Positions 1-9,442 of a DNA stretch of 54,400 nt are shown here, piece by piece. This DNA is from Ministeria vibrans ATCC 50519 (Eukaryota; Opisthokonta; Filasterea): assembly GCA_943704425.1 (NCBI GenBank), contig CALSCP010002431.1:138947-193346 (forward strand), given 5' to 3'. The notes beneath the pieces are model-generated. The model saw nothing but the letters and a program-made list of their open reading frames with translations, did not search any database and was not told where the DNA came from. A program made the translations under genes and the position numbers. How positions within the stretch are numbered: the first letter of the stretch is position 1; each line of letters starts with the position of its first letter.

Positions 1-314
1 AGATGTACGGGTCGATCGAGGACAGCGTCTCGCATGGTGGTGGACTTGCCAAGCAGCCCAGCATGAATTCGCAGTCGTCCTTCTGGATCAACCCGATGCT
101 TCTGCTCGACGGTGCGACCACCGAGGAGTCGACTGCCGACAGCGGTATGATTCTTGACGACTCGTCGGCCGGCGGCTTCTCGTCGACGGCGAGTGCTGCT
201 GCGCGTCGTCAGAGCATCATTGCGTCGCTCGCAAGCGCCAACATGCTGACGGACCGCGCTCTGCAGCCCATGGCGTCCACTACCGAGGATCCCGACACTG
301 AGTTCATGTGTTGA
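1..314 (+). CDS. 3' end of an unknown serine/alanine-rich protein (partial)
   Basis: The reading frame is open from the window edge and stops with TGA at 312-314, leaving about 103 C-terminal residues. The tail is rich in Ser, Ala, Thr and Asp, contains a run SSTASAAARRQSIIASLASA, and ends in MC. There are no membrane segments or recognisable domain, and it looks like a disordered tail. The first two bases are AG, so a splice acceptor may sit exactly at the window edge; the true start lies upstream. I do not recognise the family. The sense of the frame is supported by high GC at third positions, compared with the AT-rich DNA that follows. Confidence 0.6.
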   Translation, partial: MYGSIEDSVSHGGGLAKQPSMNSQSSFWINPMLLLDGATTEESTADSGMILDDSSAGGFSSTASAAARRQSIIASLASANMLTDRALQPMASTTEDPDTEFMC

Positions 315-667
315 GTCAAGATAGAGAGAGAAAGAGAGAGAGAGACAGACAGCCTACTCTGACCAGGAGTTGTTCAAAAGGACAACAAATGTGTGTTGAG
401 TTGGCGAGAGTGTGTTACTATTGATTAACAATGAAAATGAGGCGAGTCTTCTTTTCTTCAACAAATATATTCATTTATATTCATTCTACATATCTATAAT
501 TATACTAATTACTTTGTATTCTACATTTTAAATAAGATAGACTCGAGTATTCTATATCATAGCGACTGTTGACGAATCTGATTCCTTTCGACCGATGCCA
601 TATTATGATTTTTGTACGTCCCCTCTCTGGACATCCCCAACGAAAAAACAATTATGTCTTATTATTG

Positions 668-720
<53 letters not shown>

Positions 721-740
721 GTTACAGCGATGTTTCCTTT
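315..740. other. Intergenic/3' UTR stretch, AT-rich, with microsatellites
   Basis: This lies between two tail-to-tail genes. It holds a GA-rich tract at about 324-352, AT-rich DNA with AATAAG-like sequence, and a long TTA repeat at 671-720. I see no coding or RNA gene. Short frames here that translate to Ile or Tyr runs are microsatellite artefacts. Confidence 0.7.
671..720. repeat. (TTA)n microsatellite
   Basis: About 16 uninterrupted TTA/ATT units, just 3' of the ABC1 kinase gene. Confidence 0.95.
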
Positions 741-2721
741 TCATTCTGGGTGTTGGTCAATGAGACGCTGCGCGTGTTCGCGCCAAATGGGAGCGACAGA
801 GAGACGAATGCCAAAGGCGAGGGCAAGGCCGCGAAGGAGAACACTGACACGGCCAGCCATGACATAGTCGTCGGCTGCCTCGACAATGGGATCAGTGCGG
901 TCGAGCCACTCCATGAAGAGCTGGATGTTCATGCCGTGTGTGATATCGTCGGTGTCGCGCTGAGAAAGAGAGGGAGGGAAAAGAAGGAAACAAAACAAGT
1001 AGGTAGAGGAAGAGGTCAGTTGATCAATTTTTGATGTTGATTGGTTTTTACATCATTCCAAAAGGCGGCAAAGCGATAGAGAATATCTGGGTTATTATGA
1101 CGGGTGCGGATGCCCATTTGAGTGATGAGGCGCACGACAGCCGGGCGGTCATCGTCGGCCAGGGCGACGGTGAGGCGGGCAAGGAGAAGGCGCGACGGGA
1201 GTGACATGATCTTGACCTGGCCGTAGTCGATGAGGCCCAGACGCCCGTCGGGCATCAGCAGAATGTTACCGGGATGCGGGTCGCCGTTGAAGGCGCCATC
1301 GATGAAAATCTCATGGCCGTGCACGCGCAACAGCAGATCGATTATGTCCGCCAGATTGATCAGCTGCTCCGTCTCAATTAGTGCCAGTCGGGAACCCGTC
1401 ACCATGCCAACGGTCGCGTTGAACAGATGGCGCGGAGCATTGCGCAGCGCATCCCACACGCGCAAGGCCAGGCTCAGCAGCCGCATTCGCCACTTGGCAC
1501 GCGTGAGAGACTCCTCCACGCCCGCCCGGACGCCCCCTTTTCCCTTCTTGGTACTCTCGCAGTTGTGTCGTTGCTCCTTCTCCAGCTGCTCCAGTGTCTT
1601 TCCCATGCGCTCCGCCATGCGCGAGTACTGTGCGCGCAGGGCACTCACCAGCTTTGTTCCCGGAAGATACTCCATCACAAGCACATTGCGCGAGCACAGT
1701 TCAACAATGGGTTCTGGGATGCACACCTGGTCACCCCACACGGGCATCACGTTGCGCCGCACCAGTTCCAGGTTCTGTGCCTCCCCTTGGTAGTCAAATT
1801 CGGTGACAAACTGCCGCTCGATCTCGCTAAGGAACGGAACGTGTTGCGGCTGTAGGAGTTTGCAGAAGTTCTTGATGGTCGTCATGTCGCTGCGAAACTT
1901 GTGTTCAATCCCAGGAAACTGCAACTTGACAACAACTTCGCGGCCAGACTCGCGCAGTCGGGCCTTGTGCACCTGGCCAATGGATGCGGCGCCAAGCGGC
2001 TCGTCATCCCACTCGGAAAAGACCTCTGCTAAGGGACGTCCAAGGGACGTTTCGACAAGTGATCGTGCCTGTGCTGCGCTGATCTCCGGCGGCACGTCGT
2101 CTTGCATCTTTTTGCACCATTTCATATACTGAGGCGGGACGAGTTCGTCGCGTGTTGAACACACCTACAGGCACAAACAATAGAAGAAGAAGAAGAAGAA
2201 GAAGACATTTCCAATTTATTATCAATCACAAACGAAAAGCGACAACACAAACATAACAATAAGACATGCACTGAATAAGAAAATAATTTATAATTATTGA
2301 GAATTACTCATTTACAAAACTAACCTGAGCGAGTTTGACGTAAAAGGCGCGCAAATCAAGCGTGACTCGTTCGACGACCGGCGAGTACCGATCGTGGAGA
2401 AGGTCCCTGGCGGACAGGGAGCAGGATGAAGGGGCGTGGGGAGTGTGGTGACTCGCATTGTGTCGTACCATGCCTTGAGCTGCTCCTCTTCACTCCACGC
2501 TTTGATCCGCCACTCGTTGAATCGGTAGTGGGCATCTAGATGGATTGTTAGACGTGGCAGAGGGCCGCGGGGGGCTCGTGGGCCGTACAGATGGGCAGAG
2601 CGTGCGACCAAAAGTACACACTGCGGCGCATCCCTTCGTCGTAGCCCAGCGCACCCGCCACCGCCGTCGCCGAGGCCGCCGAGCCCATCAAAAGGAGCCG
2701 ACCAGCGAGTCGCAATGCCAT
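741..2721 (-). CDS. ABC1/UbiB (ADCK)-family atypical kinase
   Basis: Five exons on the minus strand: 2721-2589, 2535-2457, 2406-2325, 2164-1052 and 959-741 (1626 nt, 541 aa). ABC1 proteins are atypical kinases/ATPases, mostly mitochondrial or plastid, linked to coenzyme Q and lipid metabolism. In order I see an N-terminal hydrophobic/alanine-rich segment that could be a targeting sequence, the lead-in YDEGMRRSVYFWSHALPIY, a KLAQ version of the KxGQ signature, the Ala-rich loop GAASIGQVH, the ATP-binding Lys in VVVKLQFPG, EFDYQGEAQN, the catalytic loop DPHPGNIL, and DYG replacing DFG in GLIDYGQVK. The C-terminal exon carries a conserved-looking helical tail. Intron 2 (2407-2456) only keeps frame if it uses a GC donor. 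The start gives a 132-nt divergent spacer to MBTPS1. The exact subfamily is not assigned. Confidence 0.9.
2182..2205. repeat. (GAA)n microsatellite in an ABC1-kinase intron
   Basis: About eight AGA/GAA units inside the 160-nt intron at 2165-2324. On the gene's sense strand this is CT-rich and may serve as the polypyrimidine tract. Confidence 0.85.
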
Positions 2722-2853
2722 GATTACAGTAAAATTAATGTGATTATTTATTATTGTGACTTGAGAGTGGAGAGTCGAGGCATTTATGTGTATGACTGAG
2801 GTGACTCCTTAAATGATTTTTGATCTTTTGAAAGTTTTTCATACGATTTTGCA
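2722..2853. promoter_or_regulatory. 132-nt divergent (probably bidirectional) promoter region
   Basis: This is the only DNA between the start codons of the ABC1 kinase (minus) and MBTPS1 (plus), so it must hold both 5' UTRs and at least core promoter elements. It is AT-richer than the flanking coding DNA. No clear TATA box was picked out. Assignment is by position only. Confidence 0.45.
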
Positions 2854-4972
2854 ATGACGGCCTTTTTAGCGCTGCTCGTGATGGCGCTCGCGTCGAGCTG
2901 GGCTGCAGAACTTCCACCAGGCATGGTGGATTCATCGTCGACCGAAGCGGGCGTCTCGTTTGACGTCGACAATGTTCCTCGCACGTTCATAGTGAGTTTT
3001 GCTCAACCCGCCACTGCCACATCACGACGCCGCGTTATTGCCATGGCGCTGGAGTCAGTCGACCACGGACACGCCCTTGAGTGGCAGGTGGAGCGCCGAC
3101 CGTCGAATGTGACCGATTTCGATGTGATTGAGGTAGAAAATGCACTGGAGCAAACGAATCCGTGTGCTCATCCCGTCTGCCGAATCTGAGTAGTTTTCCG
3201 TCGGGACAGGCGCATTGAGGATGGAGGATGCGGTTGGGGCGCTACGGGGCGACCCGGCAGTGGCCCATGTGACGCCGCAACGGCGGGTATTGCGGCGACT
3301 GCTGCAACAGCCGCGCAGGCTGGCCCGGTCCATGTTCCGCACGACGCCCCCTCGCCAGGTGACGACGCTGATGGGGGCGGAGCGGATCTGGGACGAGGGG
3401 TACACCGGCCAGGGTGTGTCTGTGGCGGTGTTTGACACGGGTATGCGAGCGGGTCACCCGCACTTTCGAAATGTGGCGACGCGCACTGATTGGACTGACG
3501 AAGGCATTGTTGACGATGTGTTGGGCCACGGCACGTTTGTCGCAGGCGTCATTGCTTCGCAAGGCACTTGCCGTGGCTTTGCACCCGACGCCAAGTTGCA
3601 TATTTTCCGCGTGTTTACCCGCAACCAAGTGAGCTACACAAGCTGGTTTCTCGACGCGTTCAACTACGCCATCGAAATGAAGGTGAACATACTGAATCTG
3701 TCCATTGGTGGTCCCGATTTTTTCGACCGTCCCTTTGTCGAAAAGGTATGGGAGTTGTCTGCAAACGGCATTATCATGGTGAGCGCCATTGGGAACGACG
3801 GGCCGACGTACGGGACGCTGAACAACCCGGCAGATCAACTGGATGTGGTTGGAGTGGGTGGAGTGGACGCGTCGGGGGCGCTGAGTGCCTACAGCTCGCG
3901 CGGCATGACGACGTGGGAGCTGCCTGCTGGGTATGGTCGTGTCAAGCCGGACGTGGTGGCGCTCAGTGAGAGTGTCTATGGCTCAGATATGGAGTCTGGC
4001 TGTCGCGTCCTCTCTGGTAGAAGAATATCGTCAGAGATAGTTGCTGAGAGAAACCTTGCTTAACACAGACTGTATTGATAGGAACCTCTGTTGCGTCGCC
4101 TGTAGTTGCCGGGAGCATTGCGCTTCTGGCGTCGGCCGTCGACATGTCCATCGTGAATCCAGCATCGATGAAGCAGGCGCTGGTGGAGAGTGCGCGCCGG
4201 CTTAGCGGTACAAGTATCTTTGAACAGGGCCATGGGGCATTGCAGCTGCCCGACGCCCTCCGCATTCTCAGAGACTACACTCCCCGTGCAAGGTACTGGC
4301 TCATTGTCTGAGTGAGTGAGTGTTTAGTATGTGTGATCTGTGTTGTACTCACTTTGGTCACTCTGTGAGCTTTATTGTTACGCATTTAAAACAACCCACC
4401 TCCCTCTTTCTATCTTGGACTCACTCTGTGCCTCACAGTCTTCTTCCACCATCACTGGACATGACCGACTGTCCATTCACATGGCCTTACTGCGCGCAAC
4501 CGCTGTACCACTCGGCGCAGCCCGTCATGGTCAACATCACCGTCCTCAACGGCATGGGCGTCTCGGGCCACATTGCCCCGTCGCCCACCGTCCACCCGAT
4601 CAACGCCCTTGCCGCTCACGTTCACATTGACATTGCTCACTCTCCCCGTCTCTGGCCCTACTCCGGCTTCCTTGCTCTCTACATCACGGTCAACCCTTCC
4701 GCTGCTCATCTCTCCGGCTTGGCCATTCTCGACATTCGTCTCACCGTCTCTTCTCCTCCTTTTCCTGGCGAATCTCTTCCCAGGACCACTCAACTCTCCT
4801 TCATCCTAAAAGCAAATATTGTGCCCACTCCCGATCGCTCTAAGCGTCTCTTGTGGGATCAATATCACAATTTAAGGTTTCCTCCCGGTTATTTTCCACG
4901 CGACAATCTCCGCGAAAAGGCAGATCCTCTTGATTGGAACGGTAATAAGAATAATAATAATAAGAATAATAA

Positions 4973-5051
<79 letters not shown>

Positions 5052-6530
5052 TATAAGAATAATAAGAATAATAATAATAAGACATAATAAGAATAATAAT
5101 ATAATATTTTTAAAACGAGGCGTGAAGCCAAGTGAAATGGAACTAAGTTGAGAATCTTGTTAGGGGACCACATTCATACCAACTTCCGCGACCTATTTAA
5201 CGCACTACGCGCCGACGGGTACTTTGTGGAGGTGCTGGGCCATCCTCTGACGTGCTTTGACGCGTCTCTCTACGGCACCCTGCTCATTGTCGATTCGGAA
5301 GAAGAGTCAGTGCAGTGCAACTCCTTCCTTTCTTTCTCACTCTTTACACCCAATTTTGTAGGTTCTTTGAGGAGGAGATTGTCAAACTGTATCACGATGT
5401 GCACGACAAGGGTCTTTCTGTGTTTGTGGCTGGCGAATGGTACAATGCAAAAGTGATGCGCGACAAAATCCGGTTTCGCGATGAAAACGCAAAGCAGTGG
5501 TGGAGTCCCGAGACGGGCGGAGCGAATTTGCCTGCACTGAATGAGCTATTGCGGATGTTTGGAATTGCGTTGGGAGACGGTCTATATGAAGGACTGTTGA
5601 GGTTCCCTGGAAGTGCAGGTAAACACGTTGACGGGAGTGCGGAGTATCCTCTGGCGGAAGATTCGGGTGAGGGTGAAACGGCGTACGATGCGACGTATGC
5701 GTCAGGCTCGAGTCTTGTGCGGTTTCCTGCCAATGGTCGTCTGTGGTTTGCTCCTGTGAATGATATGGTGAGAAGAATTGCTCAGACGAGGGACATGCCC
5801 TTAGCAAAATCAATCTTTTTTTTTGTTTCTTTTTTTGTAGCGACCTGAGATTTTGTTGGACGATGTTAGCCCACACAGTGCAACTGTGCCTGTGCTTGGC
5901 GTGGTACAGACCGCCAGTTCCACTGGCGGACGCATTGCTGTTCTGGGCGACAGCAATTGTCTTGACTCGGCGCACCGCAAGCAAGACTGCTTCTGGCTTG
6001 CTTCCATGATTGTGCGCTTCACGGGCACTCGTCAGCTTCACCCCCTGCTTGCACAGACACTTGGCGCGCCCCTTGCAACCCCATACGCAGACTTTTCCTT
6101 CCCTACCCTCCCCTCTCGTCTCCCCAACTCCCGTCTGCCTTTGCGTTCTCGAGTCCTTGACCATCCTCTTCCCACCTGTCCTTCCGTACTCCGTTTCCTC
6201 CCTGCTTCTCACGAATCATCCCTTCTTCCTCTTCCTCCCTTTCCCAACCTCGATTCCCTTCCAACCCTCACTCCCTTCCCCGGGCACCATCCCACCCCCT
6301 CCAACGACAACATCACTCCCGCCGAGGCACTCGTCTCCTCCTCCGCTCTCACTCTGCCTGTTTTTCTCCTCCTCCCGCTTCTCCTCGTGCTCTTCTTCCT
6401 GCTCCTTCTCCGTCGCAAACGCACCGCCAATTTCCTCCGTCGTCTTTTTGCCGCTGTCTGGCATTGCGCCTCTTCCTCCAAGTCCACTCCTCTCGTCGCT
6501 CCGAACCGTGACATGATCCGCGTTGTCTAA
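2854..6530 (+). CDS. MBTPS1: Membrane-bound transcription factor site-1 protease (subtilisin/kexin S8 family)
   Basis: Seven exons: 2854-3163, 3210-4016, 4082-4292, 4439-4941, 5164-5305, 5362-5767 and 5841-6530 (3069 nt, 1022 aa; human S1P is about 1050). S1P is a Golgi serine protease that makes the first cut in SREBP, ATF6 and related membrane proteins. The N-terminus is a signal peptide (about residues 1-18). The prodomain has [12 protein letters not shown], which resembles the family's RxxL self-processing site. The catalytic residues are Asp179 (FDTG), His210 (GHGTFVAG) and Ser375 (GTSVASP), with oxyanion Asn299; their spacing of 31, 89 and 76 residues matches the human enzyme exactly. 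Downstream are the conserved [15 protein letters not shown] and [12 protein letters not shown] blocks. A transmembrane segment lies at about 963-983, followed by a basic cytosolic tail. The catalytic serine codon region is split from the rest of the domain by a 65-nt intron. Confidence 0.97.
4944..5104. repeat. (AAT/AAG)n microsatellite in an MBTPS1 intron
   Basis: This fills most of the 222-nt intron 4942-5163 and includes about 25 pure AAT units from 4978. Confidence 0.95.
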
Positions 6531-6699
6531 ACTGAAACTATACCATTGTGCAACAGTATATTGCACGCTGTTTGTCTATTGTAATTCTAAGCGTGTATTG
6601 TATGTAATTGTAAATGTACAAAGTTTCTTTCCTTTCTCTCTTCCTCCCTCTTTTCTCTCGGTCTCTCTCTTTCTCTCTTGTGACATTTGAAATGATTGT
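6531..6699. other. 169-nt convergent 3' spacer
   Basis: This is the shared 3' flank of MBTPS1 (plus) and the forkhead gene (minus). It contains TC-rich runs and nothing coding. Confidence 0.6.
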
Positions 6700-7608
6700 T
6701 TAAAGTGAACTCTCTCGCAAAATATCGTCAACGAGAGACTCAAAGGGAGGAGAAACATCAGACGAAGAGGGAGGGTTAAGAGACATGGCCTCGAGGGAGC
6801 GAGGGAGCACGCCGGCCTCAATGAGCTCACGCTGCAACTGGTGGTACTGCTTGAGTTTGCTGTCAAGGCCGTCGGTGGACGATGTGGCTGCAACGGACGC
6901 AGGAGAGCCCGCAGATGGGCCATCGCCGGCCGGTGAGCCCGCCAGTGCGCCACCGGTTAATGGGGCAGCTACATTGGCCCCAGGGACCCGACCGCTCTCG
7001 ACAAACTCAACAAGGGTCCAGTAGTCCCCCTACATCAGAGACAAGAGACAGATAGAAACAGAGACAGAGAGAGAGAAAAAAATGAGAAGGAGGGAGAGAA
7101 AGAAGAGATGATAGAGAAAGAGGGTACCTTTCCAACGGTCAGACGAGGAGTGCGTGTGAAGAGAGGATTTCGAGACAAATTGTGTCGGATTGAATTCTAT
7201 TCACATCAAAGTGAGTTTGTGCAGGAAATCGTTTTGTATATATAATACCGTACCTGCCAGTTTGGAGCGGTGTTGTTCCGATAGTACTCATACTTTGTGC
7301 GGATAAAGTCATAGATGTCTGAGACGAGAACGCCGCCGGTAGGGGAGGCACGAATAGCCTCCTCGATGAGTTGGGCGTAGGAGCGAGAGGGGCGGTGGTT
7401 AGCGGTGTTGGCCCACTCGGCGGTGTCGGGCTCGGAGCGTCGCAGACGGGGAGCGGTGGTCGCGGTGGGGGTGGAGGGAGTCGGAGTCGGAGTGGTCGAG
7501 GTCGGGGTGGTCATTGAGTCGTCAAAGGAGGATGTGGTGGAGGCCATGTCGGCGGAGTTGCGCTGTTGTCTTTGGAGGAGAAACTGTTGGAGATGTTGAT
7601 GTTGTTGA

Positions 7609-7651
<43 letters not shown>

Positions 7652-9118
7652 GCTGCTGTGATGATGGTTGGTAGTGGGCGCTGGAAGGAGGGTGACAATG
7701 GCTGAGTTCCATTGATCGAGTGGGGCGTAGGGTACCCGGGTTCCAGGCAGAGGAGGAGTCGGAAACGGAAGTGGTGGAGAGAAAGGTGGAAGGAGTGTTG
7801 GCGGAGGGGGAGGAGGAGGGAAGCCAGTTCGTAGAGGCGGAGGGTGGGTGACCGGTGGAGAGGACGGCGCCCAGGGTGCGGTGTGTGGGTTGGGGGAAGA
7901 TCTGCTGCTGGTGTTGTTGTTGGTGGTCGTGTTGTTGTTGTTCGGACGGGAAGTTGGTGTCGGAGGACCCGATGGCCACGAGGGACTGGTAGATGTTTTC
8001 AAGTTCGGTTGCGGAGGCCTCGTTGGGCACATCGGTTGTGGATGCGAGTTCGCCACGGCTGTGCCTGTGTTGGTTGTGGCGCTCGATGGAGGGGGAGCGA
8101 GGCCGCGCGGTCGATGAGGCAAGTCCAAATGAGTCTGCAGTGAGATTGACAGTGAGTGGTGCGGCGACAGGTGAGGACGCGACGGCTGCGGCTTGCTCTG
8201 CGTCCGCTCCGGCGACGTCTTCTTCGGCGCTGCCTTCCTCGCGCTTAACACGCGCATTGCTGATCATAATGTCCATGGCTGAGTCGAGCGACATGTCGCC
8301 CGCCAACGCGAGTGATGGCGCCAAATCGGAAGTGGTTCGTCGCACCAGTTTGTGGCTCGACTGTTCCGTCTCTGTACGTTGCGACGAAGACGATGCCGAC
8401 ACCGACACCGCCGCTGGCGCCTGGTGTAGAGGCTGTGGTGTGCGTGGTGGCGCGTGGTTTGCGCGTTTTGCCGCCTCCCTCTGCGCGTGGCCCGAGAGAT
8501 CGAGCACAAAAGTGGACGGGAGGGATTCGCTGCGGGGCCGCACAGGAACGCCCGTCGTGAGGAGCGCAGGGTCTTCGGCGGGGCGTGCATTCTCAGGCAA
8601 GGTGATGCCGGGGGACGCTGGTCCGCATGCATCGCGGCTGTACTCGTCGAGGAGCGACGGGTTGCCGCCATAGTCGACGAGTTCGTCGTCGGCGGCGTCT
8701 TGCGAGTCGTCCAGACTCTCCGGGTCCGATCCGTGGGATTCGTTGACGCCCGCGCCTGGCCGTCTCCGCCCACTGTTGCTGCGACGAGACTTCATGCGCA
8801 CGCGCGTAGCAGCAGCCGTGGCGTCTTCGCTGCCCTTGGAACGAGCGCGCGCAACTTTGCCCGTTCGAACGGCATTCTCGACGGACGAAGGAAGTCTCGG
8901 TTCGGGCGCAGAGACGCGGCGCGATGCTACATTGTGGTTGGGGACAGAGAGGTCGGTGCTTGCGGGCGTGGACGTGGCGATTGGAGCCACCGTGACGCGT
9001 CTCTGGTCCAACGAACGAAAAACGCAACAGAAAAAAAAAGACAAAAAAAAAAAAAGCGGTTGGAAAATTGGAAAAAAAAAAAAGTATTATGTTAGTGTTC
9101 ACTTACGCCTGCTGACAT
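6700..9118 (-). CDS. Forkhead (winged-helix) transcription factor with a long disordered poly-Q N-terminal region
   Basis: Four exons: 9118-9107, 9002-7254, 7196-7128 and 7029-6700 (2160 nt, 719 aa). Exon 1 is only 12 nt (MSAG) and ends at a consensus GTAAGT donor. The forkhead domain is at about residues 541-620 and is split over three exons. It has RSYAQLIEEAIRAS (helix 1), the recognition helix WQNSIRHNLSRNPLFTR, then VGKGDYWTLVEF (wing 1). Residues 5-540 are low complexity, rich in Ser/Pro/Ala, with a Gln tract at about 455-480 (CAA/CAG run) and a basic patch VRMKSRRSNSGRRRPG that may be a nuclear localisation signal. The C-terminal 100 residues include a short coiled-coil-like stretch, LDSKLKQYHQLQREL. 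It should bind DNA in the nucleus; targets cannot be told from sequence. Confidence 0.93.
7604..7652 (-). repeat. Trinucleotide (CAA/CAG)n tract coding poly-glutamine
   Basis: An in-frame Gln-coding repeat inside the forkhead gene, read on the minus strand. It is followed by a mixed QHQQHQHLQQ stretch. Length polymorphism is likely. Confidence 0.9.
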
Positions 9119-9442
9119 AGGTGAAGACCGTATAGTAGACTGTAGAGGGCCGGGGGTCGATGGAGGAGTGTGGAAGTGGACAAGACGACAAGTCAAAAAC
9201 TGAATTCAGTGAAAATATTAAAATAAAAAGCATTGAAAGATCAAAGGACAAAGACACCGAGCAATACACAAATAATACAATACTGAGTGGATACTCAATG
9301 ATACATTGATACTCACTAGACACTATGGGCTATGATAGTCGGTAGACCATTCATCCGATGAAGTGAGGAGAATGCAATTGTTGAATAGTACAAATAAACA
9401 ATAATAAAACAAAACAAATCTAATTATTATACTTTCTCTGTG
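9119..9442. promoter_or_regulatory. 324-nt divergent promoter region, forkhead / Sel1 protein
   Basis: AT-rich DNA between two divergent start codons. No coding potential or RNA gene was seen. It must carry both upstream regions. Confidence 0.4.
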
